Positions 1 through 5,571 of a stretch of DNA of 6,685 bases are shown piece by piece. The DNA is taken from positions 1-6,685 of the forward strand of contig JAMCPC010000054.1 of NCBI GenBank assembly GCA_023379725.1, read 5' to 3'. The number at the start of each line of letters is the position of its first letter. The stretch's first letter is position 1. The notes under the pieces were generated by a model. The model saw nothing but the letters and a program-made list of their open reading frames with translations, ran no database searches and was not told the DNA's origin. Source of the stretch: Actinomycetota bacterium (GTDB lineage: Bacteria > Actinomycetota > Acidimicrobiia > Acidimicrobiales > JAMCPL01). The position numbers and the translations under genes were made by a program.

Positions 1-18
1 TGTTCTTGTATCAGTTAC

Positions 19-56
19 AGTAGTTAGTGTAGTGGTCAAAGTAGTTGATGTAGTGG
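19..56. repeat. Imperfect 17-bp direct repeat upstream of the MDR gene
   Basis: Positions 19-35 and 40-56 match at 15 of 17 bases (AGTAGTTAGTGTAGTGG versus AGTAGTTGATGTAGTGG), with a period of 21 bp, two helical turns. The second copy runs into the ribosome-binding site of the downstream gene. I see no clear -10/-35 pair in the 60 bases available, so the promoter may lie outside the window. The repeat could be an operator pair or a remnant of the TTAGTGTAGTG motif seen again at 1075. Confidence 0.5.
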
Positions 57-59
57 AGG
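55..59 (+). promoter_or_regulatory. Shine-Dalgarno GGAGG that decides the MDR start
   Basis: GGAGG lies 7 bases before the ATG at 67 and one base before the in-frame ATG at 61. Normal spacing favours the start at 67, giving a protein two residues shorter. Confidence 0.75.
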
Positions 60-66
60 AATGATT

Positions 67-1044
67 ATGAAGGTAGCGTTATTGGAGGAGTATGGTGGAA
101 TACCTGAAGTAGCTGAGGCAGATGTTCCACTGCCAGGAGATGGGGAATCACTTATAAAAGTCTCTTTTGCCTCCTTGAATCCGGTCGATCTTAGAATTGC
201 TGCCGGTAATTTTTACAGTGGTTCCCCTAATCTCCCCTATGTCCCAGGAAGTGAGGGAGTCGGTACGGTTGTGAATTCGAGTAATAGGCCAGAGGGCAGT
301 CGTGTAAGGTTTGGTTCTGCACGTCCTGGTGCATTTGCAGAGTATGTAGTAGCTAGTGAGCCTTCCCTGCTGGAGATACCTGACGGACTCCCAGAGGAGG
401 ATGCCGCAACACTTGGTGTTCCGGGAATAGCTGCCTATCTCAGTTTGGTAGATGCTGCTGGCTTTGTGCAGGGGGAGCGGGTGGCCGTGCTTGGGGCAAC
501 TGGTGTGGCAGGATCAGTAGCTACCCAGTTGGCTGCTATTCTTGGTGCCGGTAGCGTTGTAGCTTTGGGGCGTAATGCCGATGTGCTGAAACATGTAACA
601 CAGCTGGCCAGGAAGTCATCTGATGCGTGTAGCTATGTACTGCTTGACAATAAACCAGCTGAATTACTGGCGAAAGAGATTGTAGAGGCTGCCGGTGGTC
701 CTGTCGATGTGGTCATAGATCCGCTGTGGGGTACTCCAGCTCTTGCTGCACTATTGGCATTGAACAAGGGTGGTCGCTTGGTGAATCTGGGTGAGTCTGC
801 TGGCTCCGAACTTTCAGTTCCCTCTGCTTTGTTGAGATCTAAGCAGGCCAAGATACTTGGCTACAGCAATTTCGGTGTTCCTTTAGATCGTCACAACGAG
901 GCACTGAGTGTTTTGATGAACTATGTCCTGGAGGGAAAACTGGAGGTGTCTCATAGTATATTCGGTCTATCTTCTATCGGGGAGGCATGGACGATACAGC
1001 GAGGGTCACCGGGACGCAAGTTGCTCATATCACCTGTTGCGTAG
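67..1044 (+). CDS. Zinc-free MDR family NAD(P)H-dependent oxidoreductase (quinone oxidoreductase-like)
   Basis: This is a medium-chain dehydrogenase/reductase, probably cytoplasmic and NADPH-dependent. It would reduce a quinone, enone or similar substrate that cannot be named from sequence. Numbering from the ATG at 61, the GroES-like N-terminal domain holds NPVD (40-43) and GSEGVG (63-68), the usual MDR marks. The Rossmann half has GATGVAG at 145-151 followed by a QLA helix, the nucleotide-binding loop of quinone-reductase-like members. The Cys/His ligands of zinc alcohol dehydrogenases are not evident, which supports the zinc-free branch. Length (325 residues) is normal and both domains are complete. 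I chose the ATG at 67, not 61, because GGAGG at 55-59 is 7 bases from 67 but only one from 61. It stands alone on this strand; no partner gene shows its substrate. The family call is firm; the reaction is not. Confidence 0.85.
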   Translation: MKVALLEEYGGIPEVAEADVPLPGDGESLIKVSFASLNPVDLRIAAGNFYSGSPNLPYVPGSEGVGTVVNSSNRPEGSRVRFGSARPGAFAEYVVASEPSLLEIPDGLPEEDAATLGVPGIAAYLSLVDAAGFVQGERVAVLGATGVAGSVATQLAAILGAGSVVALGRNADVLKHVTQLARKSSDACSYVLLDNKPAELLAKEIVEAAGGPVDVVIDPLWGTPALAALLALNKGGRLVNLGESAGSELSVPSALLRSKQAKILGYSNFGVPLDRHNEALSVLMNYVLEGKLEVSHSIFGLSSIGEAWTIQRGSPGRKLLISPVA

Positions 1045-1078
1045 TCTGAATAAATTTAGTGGCTTTCCACACAATTAG

Positions 1079-1169
1079 TGTAGTGTCTCGCAAATAACCA
1101 TGGGTTCCCGCCAGCCAGATGACGCCCCTGACTTGCCGGATAACGTCACGCTAGTTACGAGACACTACA
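1079..1169. mobile_element. MITE-like 91-bp element with 12-bp terminal inverted repeats
   Basis: TGTAGTGTCTCG (1079-1090) is the exact reverse complement of CGAGACACTACA (1158-1169), and four of the next six inward positions also match. TTAG stands immediately outside both ends (1075-1078 and 1170-1173), as expected of a 4-bp target-site duplication. The interior is too short for a transposase and has no useful reading frame. This is the architecture of a non-autonomous miniature element mobilised in trans. Ends starting 5'-TG and 4-bp duplications occur in several IS families (IS3 and IS481 among others), so I do not assign one. A chance inverted repeat with a chance TTAG pair is possible but unlikely given both together. 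Confidence 0.55.
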
Positions 1170-1202
1170 TTAGCTATAGGCTCTCACTCTCAAATATCTC
1201 TC

Positions 1203-1270
1203 CCGAGTGCAGGTGGCTCTGGCTAAACTCGCTCTGCAAGCCCCTGGCTTCAGCCATGGGGAGGATGTCA
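1203..1270 (+). mobile_element. Remnant right end of an IS200/IS605-type (TnpB-associated) element
   Basis: A short reading ends PSAGGSG-stop (stop 1224-1226). After 14 bases comes a hairpin, CCCCTGGCT (1241-1249) pairing with AGCCATGGGG (1251-1260 plus G1261, one bulged T), then GAGGATGTCA (1261-1270). A TnpB C-terminus, a CCCC-GGCT-TCAGCC-GGGG stem and a terminal GAGGATGTCA is a layout I associate with IS200/IS605 right ends, where the same DNA encodes the 3' part of the TnpB guide RNA scaffold. A further 5-bp pairing, CGAGT (1204-1208) with ACTCG (1227-1231), lies just upstream. No tnpB body or tnpA is present, so this would be a relic; the left boundary is unknown. The resemblance is from memory, not from a search. 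Confidence 0.45.
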
Positions 1271-1330
1271 GTGTAGGTGCCTCCGGATGTATGTCTCTGG
1301 ATGCAGGCGAGCGGTATCTCTATGCCAGCA

Positions 1331-1434
1331 GTACCGTTAAACAGTCTTGATACGAGATGAGAGGTCCAGCCCCCTGCGGGGATTGGAGGGGTGCGGGGAT
1401 GGTACCGTTAAACAGTCTTTACACGAGATAAGAG
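1331..1434. repeat. Duplicated gltX 3' end (33-bp direct repeat, period 71 bp)
   Basis: Positions 1331-1363 repeat 1402-1434 at 30 of 33 bases, including an exact 18-bp core (GTACCGTTAAACAGTCTT) that contains the gltX stop codon. Read on the minus strand, the real copy ends LLSRVKTV-stop and the outer copy reads LSSRIKTV-stop. The 38 bases between copies do not match the sequence inside gltX, so this is not a simple tandem duplication. A partial copy of a gene's 3' end just beyond the gene is the usual mark of site-specific integration, or of a rearrangement at that point. Confidence 0.75.
1366..1386 (-). terminator. GC-rich hairpin after gltX, possible terminator
   Basis: CCCC (1371-1374) pairs with GGGG (1378-1381) around TGC, with CCA/TGG able to extend the stem beyond a 2-base mismatch. 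It begins 22 bases past the gltX stop on the minus strand. No T-run follows, so as an intrinsic terminator it is weak. It lies between the two copies of the gltX tail and could instead belong to the inserted DNA. Confidence 0.3.
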
Positions 1435-2967
1435 TGCTTGCAGACGCTGCAACACTATATCTCTACCGAGTATATGCATAGACTCAAAAAGCGGCGGGCC
1501 TACTCGTTTTCCTGTGACGGCAATACGAATTGGTGCCTGTGCCTTTGAAAGCTTCATATTGTACCTTTCTCCGATTTCAGCGGTCTGATCATGTAATACT
1601 TCAGTCTCCCATTCACACTTTGAAAACACCTCTATCGCTTCTTCTAGGATATGCATTGCTTCGGTATTTACTATCAGGGTATTGACTGCATTATCGTCAT
1701 AGTCGGGTACATCCAGGATGAAGAAATCAATCATGGGGATTATCTCGGATAGAGTAGCGACTCGTTCTTGGATGAGGGCGGCTATACGTGTATAGGTGGC
1801 CATATCGAAATTATCCTGGCTCCATGGCACCTCCATTTCAGCAAGCCATTTAGATGAGACATCGACAAAATCAGCTACTGTCATTGATCTGATGTACTCT
1901 CCATTGATATGGGTCATCTTGACGACATCGAAAAATGCGGGGGAGTGATTGACCTCTTCCAGTGAGAACGCCGATATGATCTCATCTATCCCCATTAGTT
2001 CTTTGCCCGACGGATGGCTCCAACCGAGCAGGGCGAGGTAATTGCAGAATGCCTCTGGAAGGTACCCTTTGAGGCGATACGATTCCAGAGCCACTGGATC
2101 TCTGCGTTTGGAGAGTTTCTGCCTTTTTTCGTTTACCAGCATGGGGAGGTGGGCAAAGACCGGCAAGTTGGCATTCTCCCCCTGTAATGCTTTCCAGAGT
2201 AGGATGGCCTTTGGGGTAGAGGGCAAGAGATCCTCGCCGCGTATCACATGTGTGATGCTCATATCTATATCATCCACTACATTGGCCAACACGAACAATG
2301 GGCTGCCATCGGATTTTGCTACCACAAAGTCCTCCATAGCCTGGTGAGGAAATTCCACGGTACCGCGGATGATGTCGTTTACTGTAGTTGATCCGCTATG
2401 TGGTACCTTGAAACGCAGTGCCCGACCTTCTCTTGAATGTCCGAGATCTCTACAGTGGCCGTCATATCCTGGAGTCTGGTTGTTGCGTGTTCGTTCGATT
2501 ACCTCTTCACGGCTACAGTCACATGCATACAGAAACCCATCCTCCCACAGCTTGGACAACGCCTGGCTATATAGGGAGGTACGCTCTGATTGATGGTAGG
2601 GACCTTCATCATAATGTAGACCAAGCCAGTCGAGTGCTGATAAAATTCCTTCAGTCCATTCCTCCCGACCCCTCTCCTGATCGGTGTCTTCAATTCTGAG
2701 GATGAAGGTGCCGTGGTGCCGTCGGGCATATAACCAGTTGAACAAGGCTGTTCTTGCGCTACCTACATGGAAGTATCCTGTCGGCGATGGGGCAAAGCGT
2801 ACTCTCGGCGATACATTTGGCGAAGTATTTGGCATCCGACCGTGTCCAGAAGTCGGGTCAGATGAGGAGATGAACTTACCTCCCCCTGCGGACGGGGATT
2901 GCTCTCCCTTGGAGTTCACCTTTGAAATATGTGTTGTGTCGCTGTCCATACCTACAACATAGTACAT
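1408..2967 (-). CDS. gltX: Glutamyl-tRNA synthetase
   Basis: This class I aminoacyl-tRNA synthetase charges tRNA-Glu with glutamate using ATP in the cytoplasm. Numbering from the ATG at 2967, the HIGH-equivalent is PSPTGYFHVGSART (HVGS at 67-70), followed by the RIEDTD element (91-96). Cys149, Cys151 and Cys172 sit at the zinc-knuckle positions, though the fourth ligand position seems to be Asp174. RGEDLLPSTPK lies at 243-253, and KLSKR (284-288) is the KMSKS loop. The C-terminal anticodon-binding domain runs to LLSRVKTV. The start is uncertain. From 2967 the protein has 519 residues; starting at Met45 (2833-2835) gives 475, close to the usual length. The extra 44 residues are Ser/Gly/Asp-rich. 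None of the starts at 2967, 2949 or 2835 has a good Shine-Dalgarno. Its 3' end is partly duplicated just downstream. The function call is secure. Confidence 0.95.
   Translation of the reverse strand: MYYVVGMDSDTTHISKVNSKGEQSPSAGGGKFISSSDPTSGHGRMPNTSPNVSPRVRFAPSPTGYFHVGSARTALFNWLYARRHHGTFILRIEDTDQERGREEWTEGILSALDWLGLHYDEGPYHQSERTSLYSQALSKLWEDGFLYACDCSREEVIERTRNNQTPGYDGHCRDLGHSREGRALRFKVPHSGSTTVNDIIRGTVEFPHQAMEDFVVAKSDGSPLFVLANVVDDIDMSITHVIRGEDLLPSTPKAILLWKALQGENANLPVFAHLPMLVNEKRQKLSKRRDPVALESYRLKGYLPEAFCNYLALLGWSHPSGKELMGIDEIISAFSLEEVNHSPAFFDVVKMTHINGEYIRSMTVADFVDVSSKWLAEMEVPWSQDNFDMATYTRIAALIQERVATLSEIIPMIDFFILDVPDYDDNAVNTLIVNTEAMHILEEAIEVFSKCEWETEVLHDQTAEIGERYNMKLSKAQAPIRIAVTGKRVGPPLFESMHILGRDIVLQRLQALLSRVKTV
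2881..2900. repeat. Short GC palindrome in the gltX N-terminal extension, echoed downstream of gltX
   Basis: TCCCC (2881-2885) pairs with GGGGA (2894-2898). The string CCCCCTGCGG followed by GGGGATT resembles CCCCCTGCGGGGATTG at 1370-1385, differing mainly by four extra bases (ACGG). It falls in the doubtful N-terminal extension of gltX, so it is either coding low-complexity DNA or part of the gltX 5' leader. Confidence 0.35.
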
Positions 2968-2977
2968 GGGGACATGG

Positions 2978-2996
2978 AGCCTATGCAGTATAGGCT
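2978..2996. promoter_or_regulatory. 7-bp palindrome overlapping a putative gltX -10
   Basis: AGCCTAT (2978-2984) and ATAGGCT (2990-2996) are exact inverted repeats around GCAGT. On the minus strand, TATACT (2987-2992) lies within it and could be a -10 box for gltX, though no good -35 stands 17 bases upstream. The arrangement fits an operator covering a promoter, or a hairpin in the leader. A promoter here would put the transcript start only about 13 bases before the ATG at 2967, favouring a later gltX start. Confidence 0.35.
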
Positions 2997-3090
2997 ACGA
3001 TGTGCATTTTGTATAGAGAGTCAGTAAGATAGTTATGTACGAGAATGGTTATGTAAGAATAGTGCATGGATCAATTTCATCAGGGACGGC

Positions 3091-3119
3091 TTGGATGTAT
3101 TGTTCGGCAATTGTAGAAT
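3091..3119 (+). promoter_or_regulatory. Sigma-70-type promoter of the thiolase-thioesterase unit
   Basis: TTGGAT (3091-3096) and TAGAAT (3114-3119) are separated by exactly 17 bases, and the -10 is about 34 bases before the thiolase ATG. Transcription would begin near 3126, leaving a leader of about 27 bases containing the Shine-Dalgarno. This is the best promoter match in the intergenic region. A direct repeat GTTATGTA (3032-3039 and 3048-3055, period 16) lies upstream and could bind a regulator. Confidence 0.5.
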
Positions 3120-3141
3120 ATTATTAGTAGTTCCAGATGAT

Positions 3142-3147
3142 AAGGAG
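3142..3147 (+). promoter_or_regulatory. Shine-Dalgarno AAGGAG for the thiolase
   Basis: AAGGAG ends 5 bases before the ATG at 3153, a strong site at normal spacing that fixes the start. Confidence 0.8.
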
Positions 3148-3152
3148 ACACT

Positions 3153-4487
3153 ATGCGTAATGTAATAGTAGCAGGTGCAGGCATGGCACCATTTGGCAAG
3201 TATCTTGATCGGGGAGTTCGCTCCATGGCGGAAGAAGCTGTGAGTGAAGCGTTGGCTCAGGCTGGCGTGGAGGTTGCTCAGATCCAGGCTGCATATTTCT
3301 CGAATGCGGTAGCAGGAATCATTACTGGTCAGGAGATGATCAGGGGACAGGCTGCACTACGATATACTGGTCTTTCTGGCATACCTATGTGCAATGTAGA
3401 AAATGCCTGTGCGTCTGCATCCACTGCATTTCATTTGGCGTGGACGGCAGTGGCCGGTGGGCTTTACGATGTAGTGATTGCGGTCGGATCTGAAAAACTT
3501 AGCCATCCGGACAAGAAACGCAGCTTCAGAGCAATTGGGACTGCTGTGGATATCGAGTGGATGGTGGATGTCCTCGAAAAATTGGGGATGCACGACCAGG
3601 CTGCGGAGTTGCGAGGGGATGAGCCTATTTCAGCTAGTAGCCCATCTGGTGGAGCTCATGAAGAAGGTACATCTGGACAGGATAAAGTGGCTACAGGTAG
3701 TGAATCAGATCTGCAGGGCAAGAAAAAAGGTAAGGGTGGGGATCATTCGCTGTTTATGGAGTTCTATGCCGCTGCTGCAAAGGCGTACATGGCAAAGAGT
3801 GGTGCTACTGCAGAAGATTTTGCTGATGTTGCCGTAAAAAACAGGAAGCATGCGTCACTTAATCCGAAGGCTCAATTCAGGGATCTTGTGAGCCGTGAGG
3901 ATGTACTGTCCAGTAGGCTGATAGCTGATCCACTTACCCTATTGATGTGTTCTCCTATTGGTGATGGAGCTGCTGCAGCTATTTTATGCTCTGAGGATGC
4001 AGCCAAGAAGCTTGGTATCGCTAATCCTGTTAAAGTTTTGGCCTCTATACTCGGTACTGGTAAGGATGTAGTGAACAAGGGAGAGCCAAACACAGTCGAG
4101 AGGGCGGTACAGAGTGCTTATGAATCAGCTGGGGTGGGACCCGACGATCTTGATGTCATTGAGTTGCACGATGCTGCAGCTCCAGCGGAATTGATAGTCT
4201 ATGAGGAGCTGGGGTTGTGTGCCAAAGGAGAGGGGCCAGCACTGCTGGCTAAAGGTGAAACTGCACTTGGTGGAAGCCGTCCGGTAAACACCAGTGGGGG
4301 GTTGCTGTCCAAGGGTCACCCTATCGGCGCTACAGGGCTCGCCCAGATAGCGGAGGTCACCTGGCAGTTGCAGGGCAGAGCAGGTGATAGGCAGGTAGAC
4401 GGACCCAAACTGGCATTATGTGAAAATGCGGGTGGGTTTCTTGGTACCGAGCCAGCTGCCACCTGTATACATATCTTTGGGATTTAA
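3153..4487 (+). CDS. SCP2-type thiolase (acetyl-CoA acetyltransferase family)
   Basis: Thiolases cleave 3-ketoacyl-CoA to acetyl-CoA plus a shortened acyl-CoA, or run the reverse condensation. This one resembles the sterol-carrier-protein-X branch, often tied to branched or steroid side-chain substrates. The nucleophilic cysteine is Cys86 in ENACASAS. HDAAAPAE (339-346) replaces the classical NEAFA motif, as in SCP2-type enzymes. The catalytic histidine is His389 in GHPIGATG, and LCENAGG near the C-terminus places Cys423 at the second active-site position. Start and end are complete at 444 residues. Residues about 152-197 form a hydrophilic, low-complexity insert rich in Ser, Gly, Glu and Lys between conserved blocks, probably a surface loop. 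Many SCP2-type thiolases have a small OB-fold (DUF35) partner encoded alongside; none is visible here. A thioesterase follows after 18 bp and is probably co-transcribed. Substrate unknown. Confidence 0.85.
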   Translation: MRNVIVAGAGMAPFGKYLDRGVRSMAEEAVSEALAQAGVEVAQIQAAYFSNAVAGIITGQEMIRGQAALRYTGLSGIPMCNVENACASASTAFHLAWTAVAGGLYDVVIAVGSEKLSHPDKKRSFRAIGTAVDIEWMVDVLEKLGMHDQAAELRGDEPISASSPSGGAHEEGTSGQDKVATGSESDLQGKKKGKGGDHSLFMEFYAAAAKAYMAKSGATAEDFADVAVKNRKHASLNPKAQFRDLVSREDVLSSRLIADPLTLLMCSPIGDGAAAAILCSEDAAKKLGIANPVKVLASILGTGKDVVNKGEPNTVERAVQSAYESAGVGPDDLDVIELHDAAAPAELIVYEELGLCAKGEGPALLAKGETALGGSRPVNTSGGLLSKGHPIGATGLAQIAEVTWQLQGRAGDRQVDGPKLALCENAGGFLGTEPAATCIHIFGI

Positions 4488-4505
4488 TTTTCTGAAGCTC
4501 GCTAT

Positions 4506-5501
4506 GTGGTCGTTGCCAGAAGCAGCAGTGTTGCCAGAAGCAGCAGTAATGGAGTGAGTAGTTCTCAAAGAGAGTCTCTTTTTATACCGGTCGACATGGA
4601 AGAGGCTGGCAATGATGTCTCAGTGTCTGAGACTAGCCAATTTGGCCAGTCAAATACCCAAAGAGGTAGAGAATCTGTCTGGATGCCCACAGAATTTGCT
4701 CGTGGTCCTTGGGATAAGGATGCCCTTCATGGAGGACCTGTGGCTGCACTTTTGGCGAGAGACATAGAAGAATACACAGGAGAGCTGGAGACAGCAAGTA
4801 GCGATACCAATGCCAGTGCCAATAGTACAGCTCAGAAGAGGTCTATGGTAGTTGTACGTATTACAGTCGAATTACTTCGTCCTGTCCCGATGACTCCGCT
4901 GAGGGTGTCATCCAGGATTTTACGTCCTGGACGCCGAGTTCAGCTGTTGGAGGCATCAATTAAGGCAGGTGAAAAGGAAGTAGCCAGGGCAACCGCGTTG
5001 GAGTTACGTACTGGTACTATTGAGCTTCCTGGTAAATCCCTGTCGGGCTACATGGATACTTCTGCTCTTACTCCACCCCCGCCTGAATCCGGCACCCCAA
5101 TGGCAGATGATAATGATATGGTCGATTATATTGCATTTCACAATTCGGCTGTAGATATGCGTTTTGTAGCTGGTGCCTTTAGGGAGAAGGGGCCTGCTAC
5201 AGCATGGATAAGGCTGACTAAAGATATAGTGCTTGGAGATGCTCCAACTCCGTTGCAAAGAGTGATGGCGGTATCTGATTTTGGTAATGGTATCAGTTCT
5301 ATATTGGGTTTTGACAGCCACATATTTATAAATCCAGACCTTACAGTGTATCTTACCAGGATGCCAATCGGAGAGTGGGTATGTCTGGACGCGTCTACTC
5401 AAGTTGCCGATATAGGAGTTGGGCTTGCTCAGAGTGCTGTATGGGATAGAGACGGGCAGATAGGTCATGCACTTCAGTCTCTTCTCGTAGAAGAGCGTTA
5501 A
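4506..5501 (+). CDS. Acyl-CoA thioesterase-like protein (double hotdog, TesB/4HBT_3 type)
   Basis: It probably hydrolyses an acyl-CoA to free acid and CoA in the cytoplasm. Numbered from the GTG at 4506, the first hotdog begins around WMPTEFARGPWD, with LHGGPVAALLAR (HGGP 75-78) on the central helix, then ELLRPVP and RPGRRVQ. The second hotdog has GPATAWIRL, VSDFGNG, IFINPDLT and RMPIGEWV, and ends GHALQSLL, all typical of actinobacterial thioesterase-family proteins. The usual length is about 260-280; here it is 331. The surplus is a Ser-rich N-terminus of about 58 residues and an internal Ser/Thr/Asn/Ala insert at about 96-112. The start is not settled: GTG 4506 has only a weak site (TGAAG), GTG 4554 and ATG 4596 have none at proper spacing. 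It lies 18 bp after the thiolase gene, suggesting a shared transcript and a shared role in CoA-thioester turnover. Confidence 0.75.
   Translation: MVVARSSSVARSSSNGVSSSQRESLFIPVDMEEAGNDVSVSETSQFGQSNTQRGRESVWMPTEFARGPWDKDALHGGPVAALLARDIEEYTGELETASSDTNASANSTAQKRSMVVVRITVELLRPVPMTPLRVSSRILRPGRRVQLLEASIKAGEKEVARATALELRTGTIELPGKSLSGYMDTSALTPPPPESGTPMADDNDMVDYIAFHNSAVDMRFVAGAFREKGPATAWIRLTKDIVLGDAPTPLQRVMAVSDFGNGISSILGFDSHIFINPDLTVYLTRMPIGEWVCLDASTQVADIGVGLAQSAVWDRDGQIGHALQSLLVEER
4512..4547 (+). repeat. Perfect 18-bp tandem duplication at the thioesterase 5' end
   Basis: GTTGCCAGAAGCAGCAGT occurs twice with no gap (4512-4529, 4530-4547), encoding VARSSS twice. Exact identity suggests recent slippage. 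It lies in the part of the reading frame that is least like the family. Confidence 0.9.
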
Positions 5502-5518
5502 TTGGATTATTATTCACG

Positions 5519-5571
5519 ATCTTTACGAGGCTATCGAAATCTTTACGAGGTAATTGATACGAGGTAATTGA
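5519..5571. repeat. Cluster of short direct repeats after the thioesterase gene
   Basis: ATCTTTACGAGG occurs at 5519-5530 and 5539-5550 (period 20). TACGAGGTAATTGA occurs twice in exact tandem at 5544-5557 and 5558-5571. The core TACGAGG therefore appears three times in 42 bases. It begins 18 bases past the stop codon. Slippage is the simplest origin; binding sites are possible. Confidence 0.85.

Larger units (their letters stand above)
1045..1407. other. Gene-poor intergenic stretch with mobile-DNA relics
   Basis: No convincing gene lies in these 363 bases. The longest plus-strand reading I find that starts with ATG (1100-1276, 58 codons) crosses two unrelated repeat structures and resembles nothing I know. 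From left to right the stretch holds a 91-bp terminal-inverted-repeat unit (1079-1169), an IS200/IS605-like hairpin terminus (about 1203-1270), an undistinguished 60 bp, a copy of the gltX 3' end (1331-1363), and a GC-rich hairpin (1366-1386). It separates two convergent genes, a neutral site where insertions would be tolerated. Confidence 0.7.

Noticed and set aside
1079..1169. tRNA or other structured RNA reading of the 91-bp inverted-repeat unit
   Set aside because: The length would suit a class II tRNA, but no T-loop consensus or CCA-type acceptor is present on either strand, and the flanking TTAG pair fits transposition better.
1100..1276. A 58-codon plus-strand frame starting ATG in the intergenic region
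   Set aside because: It runs through the MITE-like inverted repeat and the IS200/IS605-like hairpin, has no Shine-Dalgarno at good spacing and resembles no protein I know.
1331..1434. CRISPR-like reading of the paired 33-bp repeats
   Set aside because: There are only two copies, one of which is the coding end of gltX, and there is no cas gene in the window.
3478..3837. 119-codon plus-strand frame inside the thiolase
   Set aside because: It overlaps the conserved thiolase reading in another frame and has no independent ribosome-binding site or family resemblance.
5004..5468. Long 154-codon minus-strand frame opposite the thioesterase
   Set aside because: The plus-strand frame shows clear thioesterase motifs throughout; the antisense frame is Tyr/Ser/Arg-rich without any recognisable pattern.
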